This document shows, one piece after another, positions 1 through 8,157 of a stretch of DNA of 64,000 nucleotides (its first letter is position 1; the number at the start of each line of letters is the position of its first letter). Below the pieces are notes generated by a model. That model did not search any database, was not told the origin of the DNA, and saw only the letters and a list, made by a program, of their open reading frames with translations. The position numbers were made by a program, and so were the translations under genes. The DNA is from Pseudocitrobacter cyperus (GTDB taxonomy: Bacteria > Pseudomonadota > Gammaproteobacteria > Enterobacterales > Enterobacteriaceae), in NCBI RefSeq assembly GCF_039889165.1, contig NZ_JAYMYY010000001.1:310001-374000 (forward strand), given 5' to 3'.

Positions 1-585
1 CTGGCGTGCTTTAAAGGTGTAATCAATCAGCGCTTCAGCCTGCTTACTGCGGTTAACCACTTCACCAATCAGGCGGATACCCTGTTTTAACCCTTCGTTA
101 TAGGCGCGTTCTTCATCCGCCATTGTCGGGTTCATTTTATTCTTTTCGCCTGTGGCATCTTCGCGCAGGGAAACTGCTATTACTGCTACGCCGGCATTCT
201 GGATCTGTTGGATCATCGCCGCAGGCGCATAGTTCGCGACGAACACCACCTGCGGATGGAGCGCCAGCAGGCTTTCGATATTCACCTGCGTCAGGTCGCC
301 AGGCATTGGCAGGGTGGTTATGTTCGGCATAAATCGCGCGAAATCAGGGCCAAGTTGTTTTTTCCAGCTACTGAGAACGCCAACCACGTCTTTATCGGCG
401 TCTAACTGCACCAGCAGATTGAGCGTTTGGTGTTGCAGAACCACCACGCGGTTAACGGTATCGGGCAGGGTGACCTGACGGCCAAGCTGGTCGGTAAGGG
501 TGCGATCCGCCAGGGCGGGTGAAGCAACGGCAAACGTGGCGCAGAGCAGCGCAATGCCGGGGAGCAGACGTTTTATATTCAACAT
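1..585 (-). CDS. Periplasmic ABC transporter substrate-binding protein, 3' part missing
   Basis: The reading frame stays open from an ATG at 583-585 to the left edge, giving the first 195 residues. A signal peptide is clear: basic MLNIKRLLP, a hydrophobic stretch, and a likely cleavage after SPALA. The mature part begins DRTLTDQLGRQVTLPDTV and continues with VNRVVVL, the typical start of the FecB/FepB/BtuF (TroA-like) binding-protein fold used for siderophores, haem or cobalamin. A 'GDLTQVNIESLLALHPQVV' segment fits the usual helix before the first ligand-contact region. This protein would capture its ligand in the periplasm for an inner-membrane permease, which must lie outside the window. 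The ligand cannot be read from the sequence. It is transcribed in the same direction as mhpR but separated from it by a repeat element, so I do not infer a shared role. Confidence 0.85.
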   Translation of the reverse strand, partial: MLNIKRLLPGIALLCATFAVASPALADRTLTDQLGRQVTLPDTVNRVVVLQHQTLNLLVQLDADKDVVGVLSSWKKQLGPDFARFMPNITTLPMPGDLTQVNIESLLALHPQVVFVANYAPAAMIQQIQNAGVAVIAVSLREDATGEKNKMNPTMADEERAYNEGLKQGIRLIGEVVNRSKQAEALIDYTFKARQ

Positions 586-701
586 GGAGTGACTCTTTGA
601 GACGGGAAGTTACGGTGTATATTTGAATATATAACGGTGGTGATTGCAAATGGTTGTGGGGGAGGTACCTATTAATTTCTGGAGAAGGGTGCGCGATGGG
701 G

Positions 702-771
702 CCCTCACCCCGGCCCTCTCCCGCAGGGAGAGGGGGCGCGATCGGTTGCGGAAGAGGGTTAGGGTGAGGGG
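702..771. repeat. GC-rich imperfect inverted repeat (CCCTCACCC...GGGTGAGGG)
   Basis: The left arm (CCCTCACCCCGGCCCTCTCC) is mirrored by AGAGGGTTAGGGTGAGGG at the right end, and an internal CCCTCTCCC/GGGAGAGGG pair lies between. From memory, elements of this CCCTCACCC-CCCTCTCCC type recur between genes in enterobacteria. The transcript could fold into a strong hairpin at the 3' end of mhpR. The right arm runs into the mhpR coding region and supplies its last codons and stop. Confidence 0.6.
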
Positions 772-1577
772 TGCTCGTAGATAATCTCTTGCTCTTCCAT
801 GCGTTCCTCAATCTGCTTCGCCACGCGTTGCAACGCAACCAAATGCTTCGCTGCCGCCTGTTCGATAGTCATCGCTTTGGCGATATATACCAGGTTTAAA
901 CACCCCATGACCCGTCCCTGACTGCGCACCGGCACGGCAATCGAGGCGATTTTTTCCTCCTGTTGCCAGCCGCCAAAGTTTTCGCCATAGCCATTATGGC
1001 GGGTGCGTTCCAGAATCGACGCCAGCTTCTCCGGTTCACGTGCCAGTTGATACTCTGGCTCGGGTCGGCTGGCCAGCATGTCAATAATTGGCTGTCGCTC
1101 CTGCTTTGCTGAAAACGCAAGCCAGGTAATACCGGAGGCTGTCAGCAGCAGCGGCAGGCGTCGGCCCACCATCGCACGGTGAAAGGAGAGGCGGCTGAAA
1201 CGGTGGGTGGTTTCACGCACGACCATCGCGTCAACGTCGAGAGTGGTTAAATCTGTCGGCCAAATGACCTCGCGCAATAATTCGCCAAGTAAAGGTGTTG
1301 CAAGTGCAGAAATCCAATGTTCGTCACGAAATCCTTCACTCAACTGCCGAACTTTCATCGTTAAACGGAAGCTATCGTCGGAAAGACTGCGTCTGACATA
1401 GCCCTCATCCTGGAGCGTCTCCAGCAACCGTCGCACGGTAGTGCGATGCAGGCCGCTAAACTCTGCCAGCGTCGCGGTTGATGCGCCCCCGTCGAATTTA
1501 TTTAACAAGTTTAGTAACAATAACCCTCGGGTTAATCCGCGTACCGTTTTGTATTCCGTCGTCTCGTCGTTCTTCAT
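759..1577 (-). CDS. mhpR: MhpR, IclR-family activator of the mhp operon
   Basis: This is the transcriptional activator of the divergent mhpA-T operon, which responds to 3-hydroxyphenylpropionate. The protein (272 aa) has an N-terminal winged helix (TVRGLTRGLLLLNLLNKFDG, then SGLHRTTVRRLLETLQDEGY) and a C-terminal IclR effector domain (SFHRAMVGRRLPLLLTASG, EEKIASIAVPVRS). It is close to E. coli MhpR throughout. I chose the ATG at 1575-1577 because AGGAAA lies just upstream and E. coli MhpR starts at the matching place; a longer start 16 codons upstream is unlikely. The C-terminus (YEHPSP) is odd: these residues and the stop lie in the inverted repeat at 702-771, so the original end has probably been replaced. 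Confidence 0.95.
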   Translation of the reverse strand: MKNDETTEYKTVRGLTRGLLLLNLLNKFDGGASTATLAEFSGLHRTTVRRLLETLQDEGYVRRSLSDDSFRLTMKVRQLSEGFRDEHWISALATPLLGELLREVIWPTDLTTLDVDAMVVRETTHRFSRLSFHRAMVGRRLPLLLTASGITWLAFSAKQERQPIIDMLASRPEPEYQLAREPEKLASILERTRHNGYGENFGGWQQEEKIASIAVPVRSQGRVMGCLNLVYIAKAMTIEQAAAKHLVALQRVAKQIEERMEEQEIIYEHPSP

Positions 1578-1609
1578 ATTTCCTGACAATTCTATAGTTA
1601 AAACAACTG

Positions 1610-1626
1610 TGTGCACCTGGTGCACA
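1610..1626. promoter_or_regulatory. MhpR operator
   Basis: TGTGCACCTGGTGCACA is a near-perfect palindrome and differs at one position from the E. coli MhpR site as I remember it (GGTGCACCTGGTGCACA). It is centred about 59 bp upstream of the start point predicted for mhpA, matching the known activator position. Confidence 0.8.
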
Positions 1627-1642
1627 TTTGCATCTGTTTTGA

Positions 1643-1670
1643 TTGTAGCCTAAATCGGCGGACATATACT
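1643..1670 (+). promoter_or_regulatory. mhpA promoter (predicted)
   Basis: TTGTAG (1643-1648) and TATACT (1665-1670) are separated by 16 bp. The predicted start near 1677 leaves a leader of about 88 nt before the mhpA ATG. The weak -35 box and the operator centred near -59 fit an activator-dependent promoter. Confidence 0.55.
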
Positions 1671-1764
1671 GAGCGCATTATAAAAATATATTCACATCAA
1701 TTTAACAAATGACGGCGTAACGATGTTTGCGCATGTGATTTGGCCCGAGAAGTGAGGTAATGAA

Positions 1765-3429
1765 ATGACAACGACGAATCCCGATATCCAGCCCGCCGTC
1801 CAGCAGTCCGCTCAGGTTGCCATAATCGGTGCAGGCCCGGTTGGCCTGATGATGGCCAACTATCTGGGTCAGATGGGTGTTGAAGTGCTGGTTGTCGAAA
1901 AGCTCGACAAACTGATCGACTATCCGCGCGCCATCGGTATTGATGACGAAGCACTGCGCACCATGCAGTCTGTCGGCCTGGTGGATAAAGTGTTGCCGCA
2001 TACCACGCCGTGGCATGCGATGCGCTTCCTGACGCCGAAAGGGCGCTGTTTTGCTGATATTCAGCCGATGACCGACGAATTTGGCTGGTCGCGCCGAAAC
2101 GCCTTTATCCAGCCGCAGGTTGATGCGGTGATGTATCAGGGGTTAACACGCTTCCCAAATGTCCGCGTGCTTTTCTCCCGAGAACTGGAAGCGTTTAGCC
2201 AAAATGGTGACAGTGTCACTATTAATCTGCAGTGCCCGGAAGGCAAGCGTGAGACGGTGAAAGCCGACTGGCTGGTGGCCTGCGATGGCGGGGCGAGTGT
2301 GGTGCGTCGCACACTCAACGTTCCGTTTGAAGGTAAAACCGCGCCGAACAAGTGGATTGTCATTGATATCGCCAACGACCCGCTGGCGACCCCGCATATT
2401 TATCTGTGCTGCGACCCTGTGCGGCCCTACGTCTCTGCTGCACTACCGCACGGTGTACGTCGTTTTGAATTTATGGTGATGCCGGGCGAAACCGAAGAAC
2501 AGCTCAGCGAGCCGCATAATATGCGCCAGTTGCTGAGCAAGGTACTGCCGAACCCCGATCACGTTGAACTGATTCGCCAGCGCGTATACACCCACAACGC
2601 GCGTATTGCTGAACGTTTTCGTATCGATCGAGTGTTGCTGGCAGGCGATGCGGCGCACATTATGCCCGTCTGGCAGGGCCAGGGTTATAACAGCGGGATG
2701 CGCGACGCCTTCAACCTCGCCTGGAAACTGGCGCTGGTTGTTAACGGCAAAGCTGGTGAGTGTCTGCTCGACACTTACCAGCAGGAGCGCCGCGATCACG
2801 CCAAAGCGATGATCGATTTATCCGTCACCGCCGGCAACGTGCTTGCCCCGGCGAAGCGCTGGCACGGAAGCGTGCGTGATGGTGTCTCCTGGCTGCTGAA
2901 CTACATCCCGCCCGTCAAACGCTACTTCCTCGAAATGCGCTTTAAGCCGATGCCGCAGTACCGCGAAGGGGCGCTGGTGATCGATAAAAACGCCAAAACC
3001 TCCCCGGTAGGTAAGATGTTTATCCAGCCCAAAGTCACCCGCGAAAACGGTGATGTGTTACTGCTTGATGATGTGATTGGCGCAAACTTCGCCATTATCG
3101 GCTGGGGTTGTAACCCTTGCTGGGGCATGAGTGACCAACAGATTGCCCGCTGGCGCGACCTGGGGACGCAATTTATTCAGGTGGTGCCGGATGTGCAGAT
3201 CCGCACGCCGCAGGATAACGTCGACGGCGTCATCCGTATTGGCGATACCGACAATCGTCTGAAAACCTGGTTTGCCGCGCAGGACGCATCACTTGCCGTA
3301 ATCCGCCCGGATCGCTTCGTTGCCGCGCTGGCCATTCCGCAAACGCTGGGTAACACCCTCAATCAGCTTGCAAGCGTAATGGCGTTGCAGACCGTCGCAT
3401 CCTCCTCTCCTGTTGAAAAGGTGGCCTGA
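1765..3429 (+). CDS. mhpA: MhpA, 3-(3-hydroxyphenyl)propionate hydroxylase
   Basis: This cytoplasmic FAD monooxygenase carries out the first step of the pathway: NADH-dependent hydroxylation of 3-(3-hydroxyphenyl)propionate, or 3-hydroxycinnamate, to the 2,3-dihydroxy compound. The 554 aa equal the E. coli length. The N-terminus has the FAD-binding Rossmann motif IIGAGPVGLMMANYLG (about residues 20-35). The second flavin motif RVLLAGDAAHIMPVWQGQG, with GMRDAFNLAWKLA after it, lies in the middle, as in aromatic-ring hydroxylases. The start has a purine-rich GAGGTAATGAA upstream. It is the first gene of the operon, and mhpB begins one base after its stop, so translation is probably coupled. Confidence 0.97.
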   Translation: MTTTNPDIQPAVQQSAQVAIIGAGPVGLMMANYLGQMGVEVLVVEKLDKLIDYPRAIGIDDEALRTMQSVGLVDKVLPHTTPWHAMRFLTPKGRCFADIQPMTDEFGWSRRNAFIQPQVDAVMYQGLTRFPNVRVLFSRELEAFSQNGDSVTINLQCPEGKRETVKADWLVACDGGASVVRRTLNVPFEGKTAPNKWIVIDIANDPLATPHIYLCCDPVRPYVSAALPHGVRRFEFMVMPGETEEQLSEPHNMRQLLSKVLPNPDHVELIRQRVYTHNARIAERFRIDRVLLAGDAAHIMPVWQGQGYNSGMRDAFNLAWKLALVVNGKAGECLLDTYQQERRDHAKAMIDLSVTAGNVLAPAKRWHGSVRDGVSWLLNYIPPVKRYFLEMRFKPMPQYREGALVIDKNAKTSPVGKMFIQPKVTRENGDVLLLDDVIGANFAIIGWGCNPCWGMSDQQIARWRDLGTQFIQVVPDVQIRTPQDNVDGVIRIGDTDNRLKTWFAAQDASLAVIRPDRFVAALAIPQTLGNTLNQLASVMALQTVASSSPVEKVA

Positions 3430-3430
3430 T

Positions 3431-4393
3431 ATGAACGCATACCTTCACTGTCTTTCCCATACCCCGCTGGTGGGGTATGTCGACCCGGCACAGTCGGTGC
3501 TGGATGAAGTCGATGGCGTGGTTGCCGCTGCACGGGAACGTATTGCCGCATTTGATCCTGAGCTGGTGGTGTTATTCGCGCCCGATCACTACAACGGCTT
3601 TTTCTACGATGTGATGCCGCCGTTTTGCCTGGGCGTGGGCGCCACGGCGATTGGCGATTTCTCCAGTGCGGCGGGTGAACTGCCGGTGCCAACGGACATC
3701 GCCGAGGCCTGCGCGCACTACACCATGAAAAACGGTATTGACCTGGCGGTTTCTTATTGTATGCAGGTGGATCATGGTTTTGCACAGCCGCTGGAGTTTT
3801 TGCTCGGCGGACTGGACACGCTGCCGGTGCTGCCGATCTTTATCAACGGCGTCGCCACGCCGCTGCCGGGTTTCCAGCGCACCCGCATGATGGGGGAAGT
3901 GGTTGGCCGCTTCCTGACCACGCTGAATAAGCGTGTGCTGATCCTCGGCTCCGGCGGTTTGTCCCATCAACCACCGGTACCGGAACTGGCAAAAGTGGAC
4001 GCGCATATGCGCGATCGCCTGCTGGGCAGCGGCAAACATCTGCCGCCGGACGAGCGCGAACTGCGCCAGCGTCGTGTTATCGAAGCCGCGGAAAAATTTA
4101 TTGAAGATCAGAAGAGCCTGCACCCGCTCAACCCGGTCTGGGATAACCAGTTTATGACCCTGCTGGAGCAGAAACGGCTGGGAGAGCTGGATGCCGTCAG
4201 CAACGAAGAGCTTTCAGCCATTGCCGGAAAATCCACCCATGAAATTAAGACCTGGGTCGCCGCGTTCGCCGCGCTGTCGGCCTTTGGCGACTATCGCACC
4301 GAGGGGCGCTACTACCGTCCGATCCCTGAGTGGATCGCCGGTTTTGGCTCCCTTAGCGCCCATTCTCAGAATGAATTTGCAGGAGAAAAATAA
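3431..4393 (+). CDS. mhpB: MhpB, 2,3-dihydroxyphenylpropionate 1,2-dioxygenase
   Basis: This extradiol ring-cleavage dioxygenase uses Fe(II) to open the catechol ring made by MhpA, giving 2-hydroxy-6-ketonona-2,4-dienedioate. It belongs to the class III (LigB-like) family. VVLFAPDHYNGFFYDVMPPF near residue 50 and VDHGFAQPLEFLLGG near residue 115 carry the conserved histidines, and LGSGGLSHQPPVPE follows near residue 180. The 320 aa are slightly longer than the roughly 314 aa of E. coli. I used the ATG at 3431 rather than an upstream in-frame ATG inside mhpA, because it aligns with the family start (MNAYLHCLSHTPLVGYVDP). The stop TAA overlaps the mhpC ATG by one base. Confidence 0.97.
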   Translation: MNAYLHCLSHTPLVGYVDPAQSVLDEVDGVVAAARERIAAFDPELVVLFAPDHYNGFFYDVMPPFCLGVGATAIGDFSSAAGELPVPTDIAEACAHYTMKNGIDLAVSYCMQVDHGFAQPLEFLLGGLDTLPVLPIFINGVATPLPGFQRTRMMGEVVGRFLTTLNKRVLILGSGGLSHQPPVPELAKVDAHMRDRLLGSGKHLPPDERELRQRRVIEAAEKFIEDQKSLHPLNPVWDNQFMTLLEQKRLGELDAVSNEELSAIAGKSTHEIKTWVAAFAALSAFGDYRTEGRYYRPIPEWIAGFGSLSAHSQNEFAGEK

Positions 4394-5259
4394 TGACTTA
4401 TCAACCACAAACTGAAGCTGCAACCAGCCGTTTTCTCAATGTTGAAGAGGGGGGGCAGACGCTGCGCATCCACTTTAACGACTGCGGACAGGGCGACGAA
4501 ACCGTCGTGATGCTACACGGTTCCGGCCCGGGCGCGACGGGTTGGGCCAACTTCAGCCGTAACATTGACCCGCTGGTGGAAGCAGGGTACCGCGTTATCC
4601 TGCTGGACTGCCCGGGCTGGGGTAAAAGCGACACGATCGTCAACAGTGGTTCTCGCTCGGATCTCAACGCCCGCATTCTGAAAAGCGTTGTTGATCAACT
4701 GGATATCCAGAAAGTGCATCTGCTGGGTAACTCTATGGGCGGGCACAGCGCGGTGGCGTTTACCCTGACCTGGCCGGAGCGCGTTGGCAAACTGGTATTA
4801 ATGGGCGGCGGTACGGGCGGTATGAGTCTGTTTACGCCAATGCCGACGGAGGGGATCAAACTACTCAATGCCCTCTACCGCGAGCCAAACATCGAAAACC
4901 TGAAGAAGATGATGAATATCTTCGTCTATGACCCGAGCGATTTAACAGAAGCGCTGTTTGAAGCGCGTCTCAACAATATGCTGGCGCGTCGCGATCACCT
5001 GGATAACTTTATTAAGAGCCTGGAAGCCAACCCGAAACAGTTCCCGGATTTTGGCCCGCGCCTGAGCGAAATCAAAGCGCAAACCCTTATTGTCTGGGGC
5101 CGTAACGACCGCTTCGTCCCGATGGATGCGGGGCTGCGACTGCTTTCCGGCATCAATGGTTCGGAGCTACACATTTATCGTGACTGCGGCCACTGGGCGC
5201 AATGGGAGCATGCGGACTCCTTTAACCAGTTGGTACTTGATTACCTCAAGCGCGCGTAA
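4393..5259 (+). CDS. mhpC: MhpC, 2-hydroxy-6-oxonona-2,4-dienedioate hydrolase
   Basis: This alpha/beta hydrolase cleaves the carbon-carbon bond of the ring-fission product, releasing succinate and 2-hydroxypenta-2,4-dienoate. The 288 aa match the E. coli enzyme. VMLHGSGPGATGWANFS is the oxyanion-hole HGxGPG region. LLGNSMGGHSAVAF is the nucleophile elbow with the catalytic Ser. VWGRNDRFVP carries the acid, and RDCGHWAQWEHAD the catalytic His near the C-terminus. The start codon shares one base with the mhpB stop, and a purine-rich AGGAGAAAAATA precedes it. Confidence 0.97.
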   Translation: MTYQPQTEAATSRFLNVEEGGQTLRIHFNDCGQGDETVVMLHGSGPGATGWANFSRNIDPLVEAGYRVILLDCPGWGKSDTIVNSGSRSDLNARILKSVVDQLDIQKVHLLGNSMGGHSAVAFTLTWPERVGKLVLMGGGTGGMSLFTPMPTEGIKLLNALYREPNIENLKKMMNIFVYDPSDLTEALFEARLNNMLARRDHLDNFIKSLEANPKQFPDFGPRLSEIKAQTLIVWGRNDRFVPMDAGLRLLSGINGSELHIYRDCGHWAQWEHADSFNQLVLDYLKRA

Positions 5260-5268
5260 GGAGCCGTT

Positions 5269-6075
5269 ATGTCTACTCCATCACTGGAACAACTGGCCGC
5301 CGCGCTGCGTGAGGCCGAACAAAAAGGGCAGGCTATTGAGCCGCTGCGCGACATTATCGGCCTCGATAATGCCGAAGCGGCCTACGCTATCCAGAATCTC
5401 AATGTGGAATATGCGGTGGCGAAAGGCCGTCGCGTGGTGGGACGCAAGATTGGCTTAACCCATCCGAAAGTGCAGCAGCAACTGGGGGTTGACCAGCCGG
5501 ACTTCGGCACGTTGTTCGCTGATATGTGCTATGGCGATAACGACACCATTCCGTTTGAACGTGTGATGCAGCCGAAAATTGAAGCGGAGATCGCGCTGGT
5601 GCTCAATCGCGATCTTCCCAACGTTGATACCACCTTTGATGAGCTGTACGGCGCCATCGAATGGGTGCTTCCGGCGCTGGAAGTCGTAGGCAGCCGGGTT
5701 CGCGACTGGTCAATCAAGTTCGTCGATACGGTGGCGGATAATGCCTCCTGCGGCGTATACGTCATTGGTAGCCCGGCAATGCGCCCGGCGGGGCTGGATC
5801 TGAAAAATTGCACCATGCGCATGACCCGCAATAACGAAGAGGTCTCCAGCGGGCGCGGCAGCGAATGCCTGGGGCATCCGCTTAACGCCGCCGTCTGGCT
5901 GGCGCGCAAGATGGCGAGCCTTGGCGAACCGTTGCGGGCGGGCGATATCGTACTCACCGGGGCGCTTGGCCCGATGGTGGCGATTAATCCGGGCGATCGT
6001 TTCGAGGCTCTCATTGAGGGTATTGGTTCTGTGGCAGCCACGTTCTCTGCCGCACAAAAAGGAAGTCAGTCATGA
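5269..6075 (+). CDS. mhpD: MhpD, 2-keto-4-pentenoate hydratase
   Basis: MhpD adds water to 2-hydroxypenta-2,4-dienoate to form 4-hydroxy-2-oxovalerate, using a divalent metal. The 268 aa show the fumarylacetoacetate hydrolase-like fold of this family: VVGRKIGLTHPKVQQQLGV near residue 60, MQPKIEAEIALVLNRDL near residue 110 with the metal-binding acidic residues, and GDIVLTGALGPMVAINPGD near the end. It starts 9 bases after mhpC, with GGAG before the ATG, and its last four bases (ATGA) overlap the mhpF start, a sign of coupled translation. Confidence 0.97.
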   Translation: MSTPSLEQLAAALREAEQKGQAIEPLRDIIGLDNAEAAYAIQNLNVEYAVAKGRRVVGRKIGLTHPKVQQQLGVDQPDFGTLFADMCYGDNDTIPFERVMQPKIEAEIALVLNRDLPNVDTTFDELYGAIEWVLPALEVVGSRVRDWSIKFVDTVADNASCGVYVIGSPAMRPAGLDLKNCTMRMTRNNEEVSSGRGSECLGHPLNAAVWLARKMASLGEPLRAGDIVLTGALGPMVAINPGDRFEALIEGIGSVAATFSAAQKGSQS

Positions 6076-7022
6076 GTAAGATAAAAGTCGCCATCATCGG
6101 TTCGGGCAATATCGGCACCGATCTGATGATCAAAATTCTGCGCAACGGCAAGCACCTTGAAATGGCGGTGATGGTTGGGATCGACCCGGCATCTGATGGC
6201 CTGGCGCGTGCGCGTCGCATGGGCGTTGCCACCACTCACGAAGGCGTCAATGGCCTGATGGCGATGCCGGAATTTGCCGATATCGACATCGTCTTCGATG
6301 CGACCAGCGCTGGCGCACACGTAAAAAATGATGCCGCACTGCGCGCGGTGAAGCCCAATATCCGCCTGATCGACCTCACACCTGCGGCCATTGGCCCTTA
6401 CTGTGTACCGGTGGTGAATCTTGATAAAAACCTCAGCCAGGGCAACGTGAATATGGTGACCTGCGGTGGGCAGGCGACCATTCCGATGGTGGCGGCGGTT
6501 TCCCGCGTGGCGAAGGTACATTACGCGGAAATTATCGCCTCTATTTCCAGTAAATCCGCCGGGCCAGGAACGCGCGCGAACATTGATGAATTTACCGAAA
6601 CCACCTCGCAGGCGATTGAAGTGGTGGGCGGCGCGGCGAAAGGTAAAGCGATCATTATTCTTAACCCGGCAGAACCGCCGGTGATGATGCGCGACACGGT
6701 GTATGTCCTGAGCGAAGACGCCTCGCAGGTCGAAATTGAGGCCTCAATTGAAGAGATGGCCGCCGCGGTGCAGGCCTACGTGCCGGGCTATCGCCTGAAG
6801 CAGAAGGTGCAGTTTGAAATTATCCCGCAGGACAAACCTGTCACTATTCCAGGTATCGGGCAGTTCTCCGGGTTGAAAACGGCGGTGTATCTGGAGGTGG
6901 AAGGCGCGGCTCACTATCTGCCTGCCTACGCCGGCAACCTCGATATCATGACTTCAGCGGCGATGTCGACGGCGGAAAAAATGGCGCAAACCATGGTGAA
7001 AGCAGCAGGAGAAGTGGCATGA
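6072..7022 (+). CDS. mhpF: MhpF, acylating acetaldehyde dehydrogenase
   Basis: MhpF turns the acetaldehyde released by MhpE into acetyl-CoA with NAD+ and coenzyme A. In the family the two enzymes form a complex that channels the toxic aldehyde. The 316 aa begin with the Rossmann motif IIGSGNIGTDLMIKILR. The catalytic Cys is in NMVTCGGQATIPMVAAVSRV near residue 132, and SISSKSAGPGTRANIDEFTE follows. Both ends overlap neighbours by four bases (ATGA with mhpD, ATGA with mhpE), so production of the three enzymes is probably kept in proportion. Confidence 0.97.
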   Translation: MSKIKVAIIGSGNIGTDLMIKILRNGKHLEMAVMVGIDPASDGLARARRMGVATTHEGVNGLMAMPEFADIDIVFDATSAGAHVKNDAALRAVKPNIRLIDLTPAAIGPYCVPVVNLDKNLSQGNVNMVTCGGQATIPMVAAVSRVAKVHYAEIIASISSKSAGPGTRANIDEFTETTSQAIEVVGGAAKGKAIIILNPAEPPVMMRDTVYVLSEDASQVEIEASIEEMAAAVQAYVPGYRLKQKVQFEIIPQDKPVTIPGIGQFSGLKTAVYLEVEGAAHYLPAYAGNLDIMTSAAMSTAEKMAQTMVKAAGEVA

Positions 7023-8032
7023 ACGGTAAAAAACTCTATATCTCCGACGTCACGCTGCGTGACGGCATGCATGCTATCCGTCACCAGTACTCGTTAGAAC
7101 ATGTTCGCCAGATAGCCAAAGCGCTGGACGACGCGCGCGTGGATTCTATCGAGGTAGCGCACGGCGATGGTTTGCAGGGCTCCAGCTTTAACTACGGTTT
7201 TGGCGCGCACAGTGACATTGAATGGATTGAAGCGGCTGCCGATACGGTGAAACACGCCAAAATCGCCACCCTGCTGATCCCGGGCATCGGCACGTTGCAT
7301 GACCTGAAAGCCGCGTATCAGGCCGGGGCGCGCGTGGTACGCGTGGCAACCCACTGTACTGAAGCGGATGTCTCCGCACAGCATATCGCGTTTGCCCGTG
7401 AGCTGGGGATGGACACGGTTGGCTTCCTGATGATGAGCCATATGACCACTCCGGAAAACCTGGCAAAACAGGCGAAGCTGATGGAAGGCTATGGCGCAAC
7501 CTGCATCTATGTGGTGGATTCTGGCGGCGCGATGAATATGAATGATATTCGCGACCGTTTCCGCGCACTAAAAGATGTCCTGAAGCCGGAAACACAAACC
7601 GGGATGCACGCGCACCATAACCTGAGCCTTGGCGTGGCGAACTCGATTGTGGCGGTAGAAGAGGGTTGTGACCGTATTGACGCAAGCCTGGCAGGAATGG
7701 GCGCGGGGGCAGGGAATGCGCCGCTGGAAGTGTTTATTGCCGCAGCGGATAAGCTTGGCTGGGATCATGGCACCGATCTGTATGCGTTGATGGCCGCGGC
7801 AGACGATCTGGTGCGTCCATTGCAGGATCGCCCGGTGCGTGTCGATCGCGAAACCCTGGCGCTGGGCTATGCAGGTGTTTACTCAAGCTTCCTGCGCCAC
7901 AGCGAAGTGGCGGCGCAGCGCTATGGTTTGAGCGCGGTGGATATTCTGGTTGAACTGGGTAAACGCCGGATGGTCGGCGGCCAGGAAGATATGATTGTCG
8001 ATGTCGCGCTCGACCTGAAAGCCAAAGCATAA
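7019..8032 (+). CDS. mhpE: MhpE, 4-hydroxy-2-oxovalerate aldolase
   Basis: MhpE splits 4-hydroxy-2-oxovalerate into pyruvate and acetaldehyde, the last carbon-carbon cleavage of the pathway, and works in complex with MhpF. The 337 aa match the E. coli size. It is a DmpG-type HMGL-like TIM barrel: YISDVTLRDGMHAIRHQ at the N-terminus holds the metal-binding Asp, and TGMHAHHNLSLGVANSI near residue 195 holds the two metal-binding His. It overlaps mhpF by four bases. A strong hairpin lies between it and mhpT. Confidence 0.97.
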   Translation: MNGKKLYISDVTLRDGMHAIRHQYSLEHVRQIAKALDDARVDSIEVAHGDGLQGSSFNYGFGAHSDIEWIEAAADTVKHAKIATLLIPGIGTLHDLKAAYQAGARVVRVATHCTEADVSAQHIAFARELGMDTVGFLMMSHMTTPENLAKQAKLMEGYGATCIYVVDSGGAMNMNDIRDRFRALKDVLKPETQTGMHAHHNLSLGVANSIVAVEEGCDRIDASLAGMGAGAGNAPLEVFIAAADKLGWDHGTDLYALMAAADDLVRPLQDRPVRVDRETLALGYAGVYSSFLRHSEVAAQRYGLSAVDILVELGKRRMVGGQEDMIVDVALDLKAKA

Positions 8033-8048
8033 GTCATAACAGAAACGC

Positions 8049-8081
8049 CGCGCCCGCCAGCTTTTAAGCCCGGCGGGCGCG
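8049..8081 (+). terminator. GC-rich hairpin between mhpE and mhpT
   Basis: CGCGCCCGCC (8049-8058) pairs with GGCGGGCGCG (8072-8081) across a 13-nt loop, but only three T follow. It may pause or partly stop transcription before mhpT, or protect the 3' end of the upstream message. Confidence 0.5.
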
Positions 8082-8157
8082 TTTGCAAGGAAAAATAATG
8101 GCGCGGCTGACAATGTATCAGCCGCCTTTCACCTGTCACCCTCGCAAAGGTAATGCT

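Noticed and set aside
452..838. A 128-codon minus-strand frame rich in Pro/His
   Set aside because: It crosses the start of the binding-protein gene, the inverted repeat and the end of mhpR; its composition comes from the repeat.
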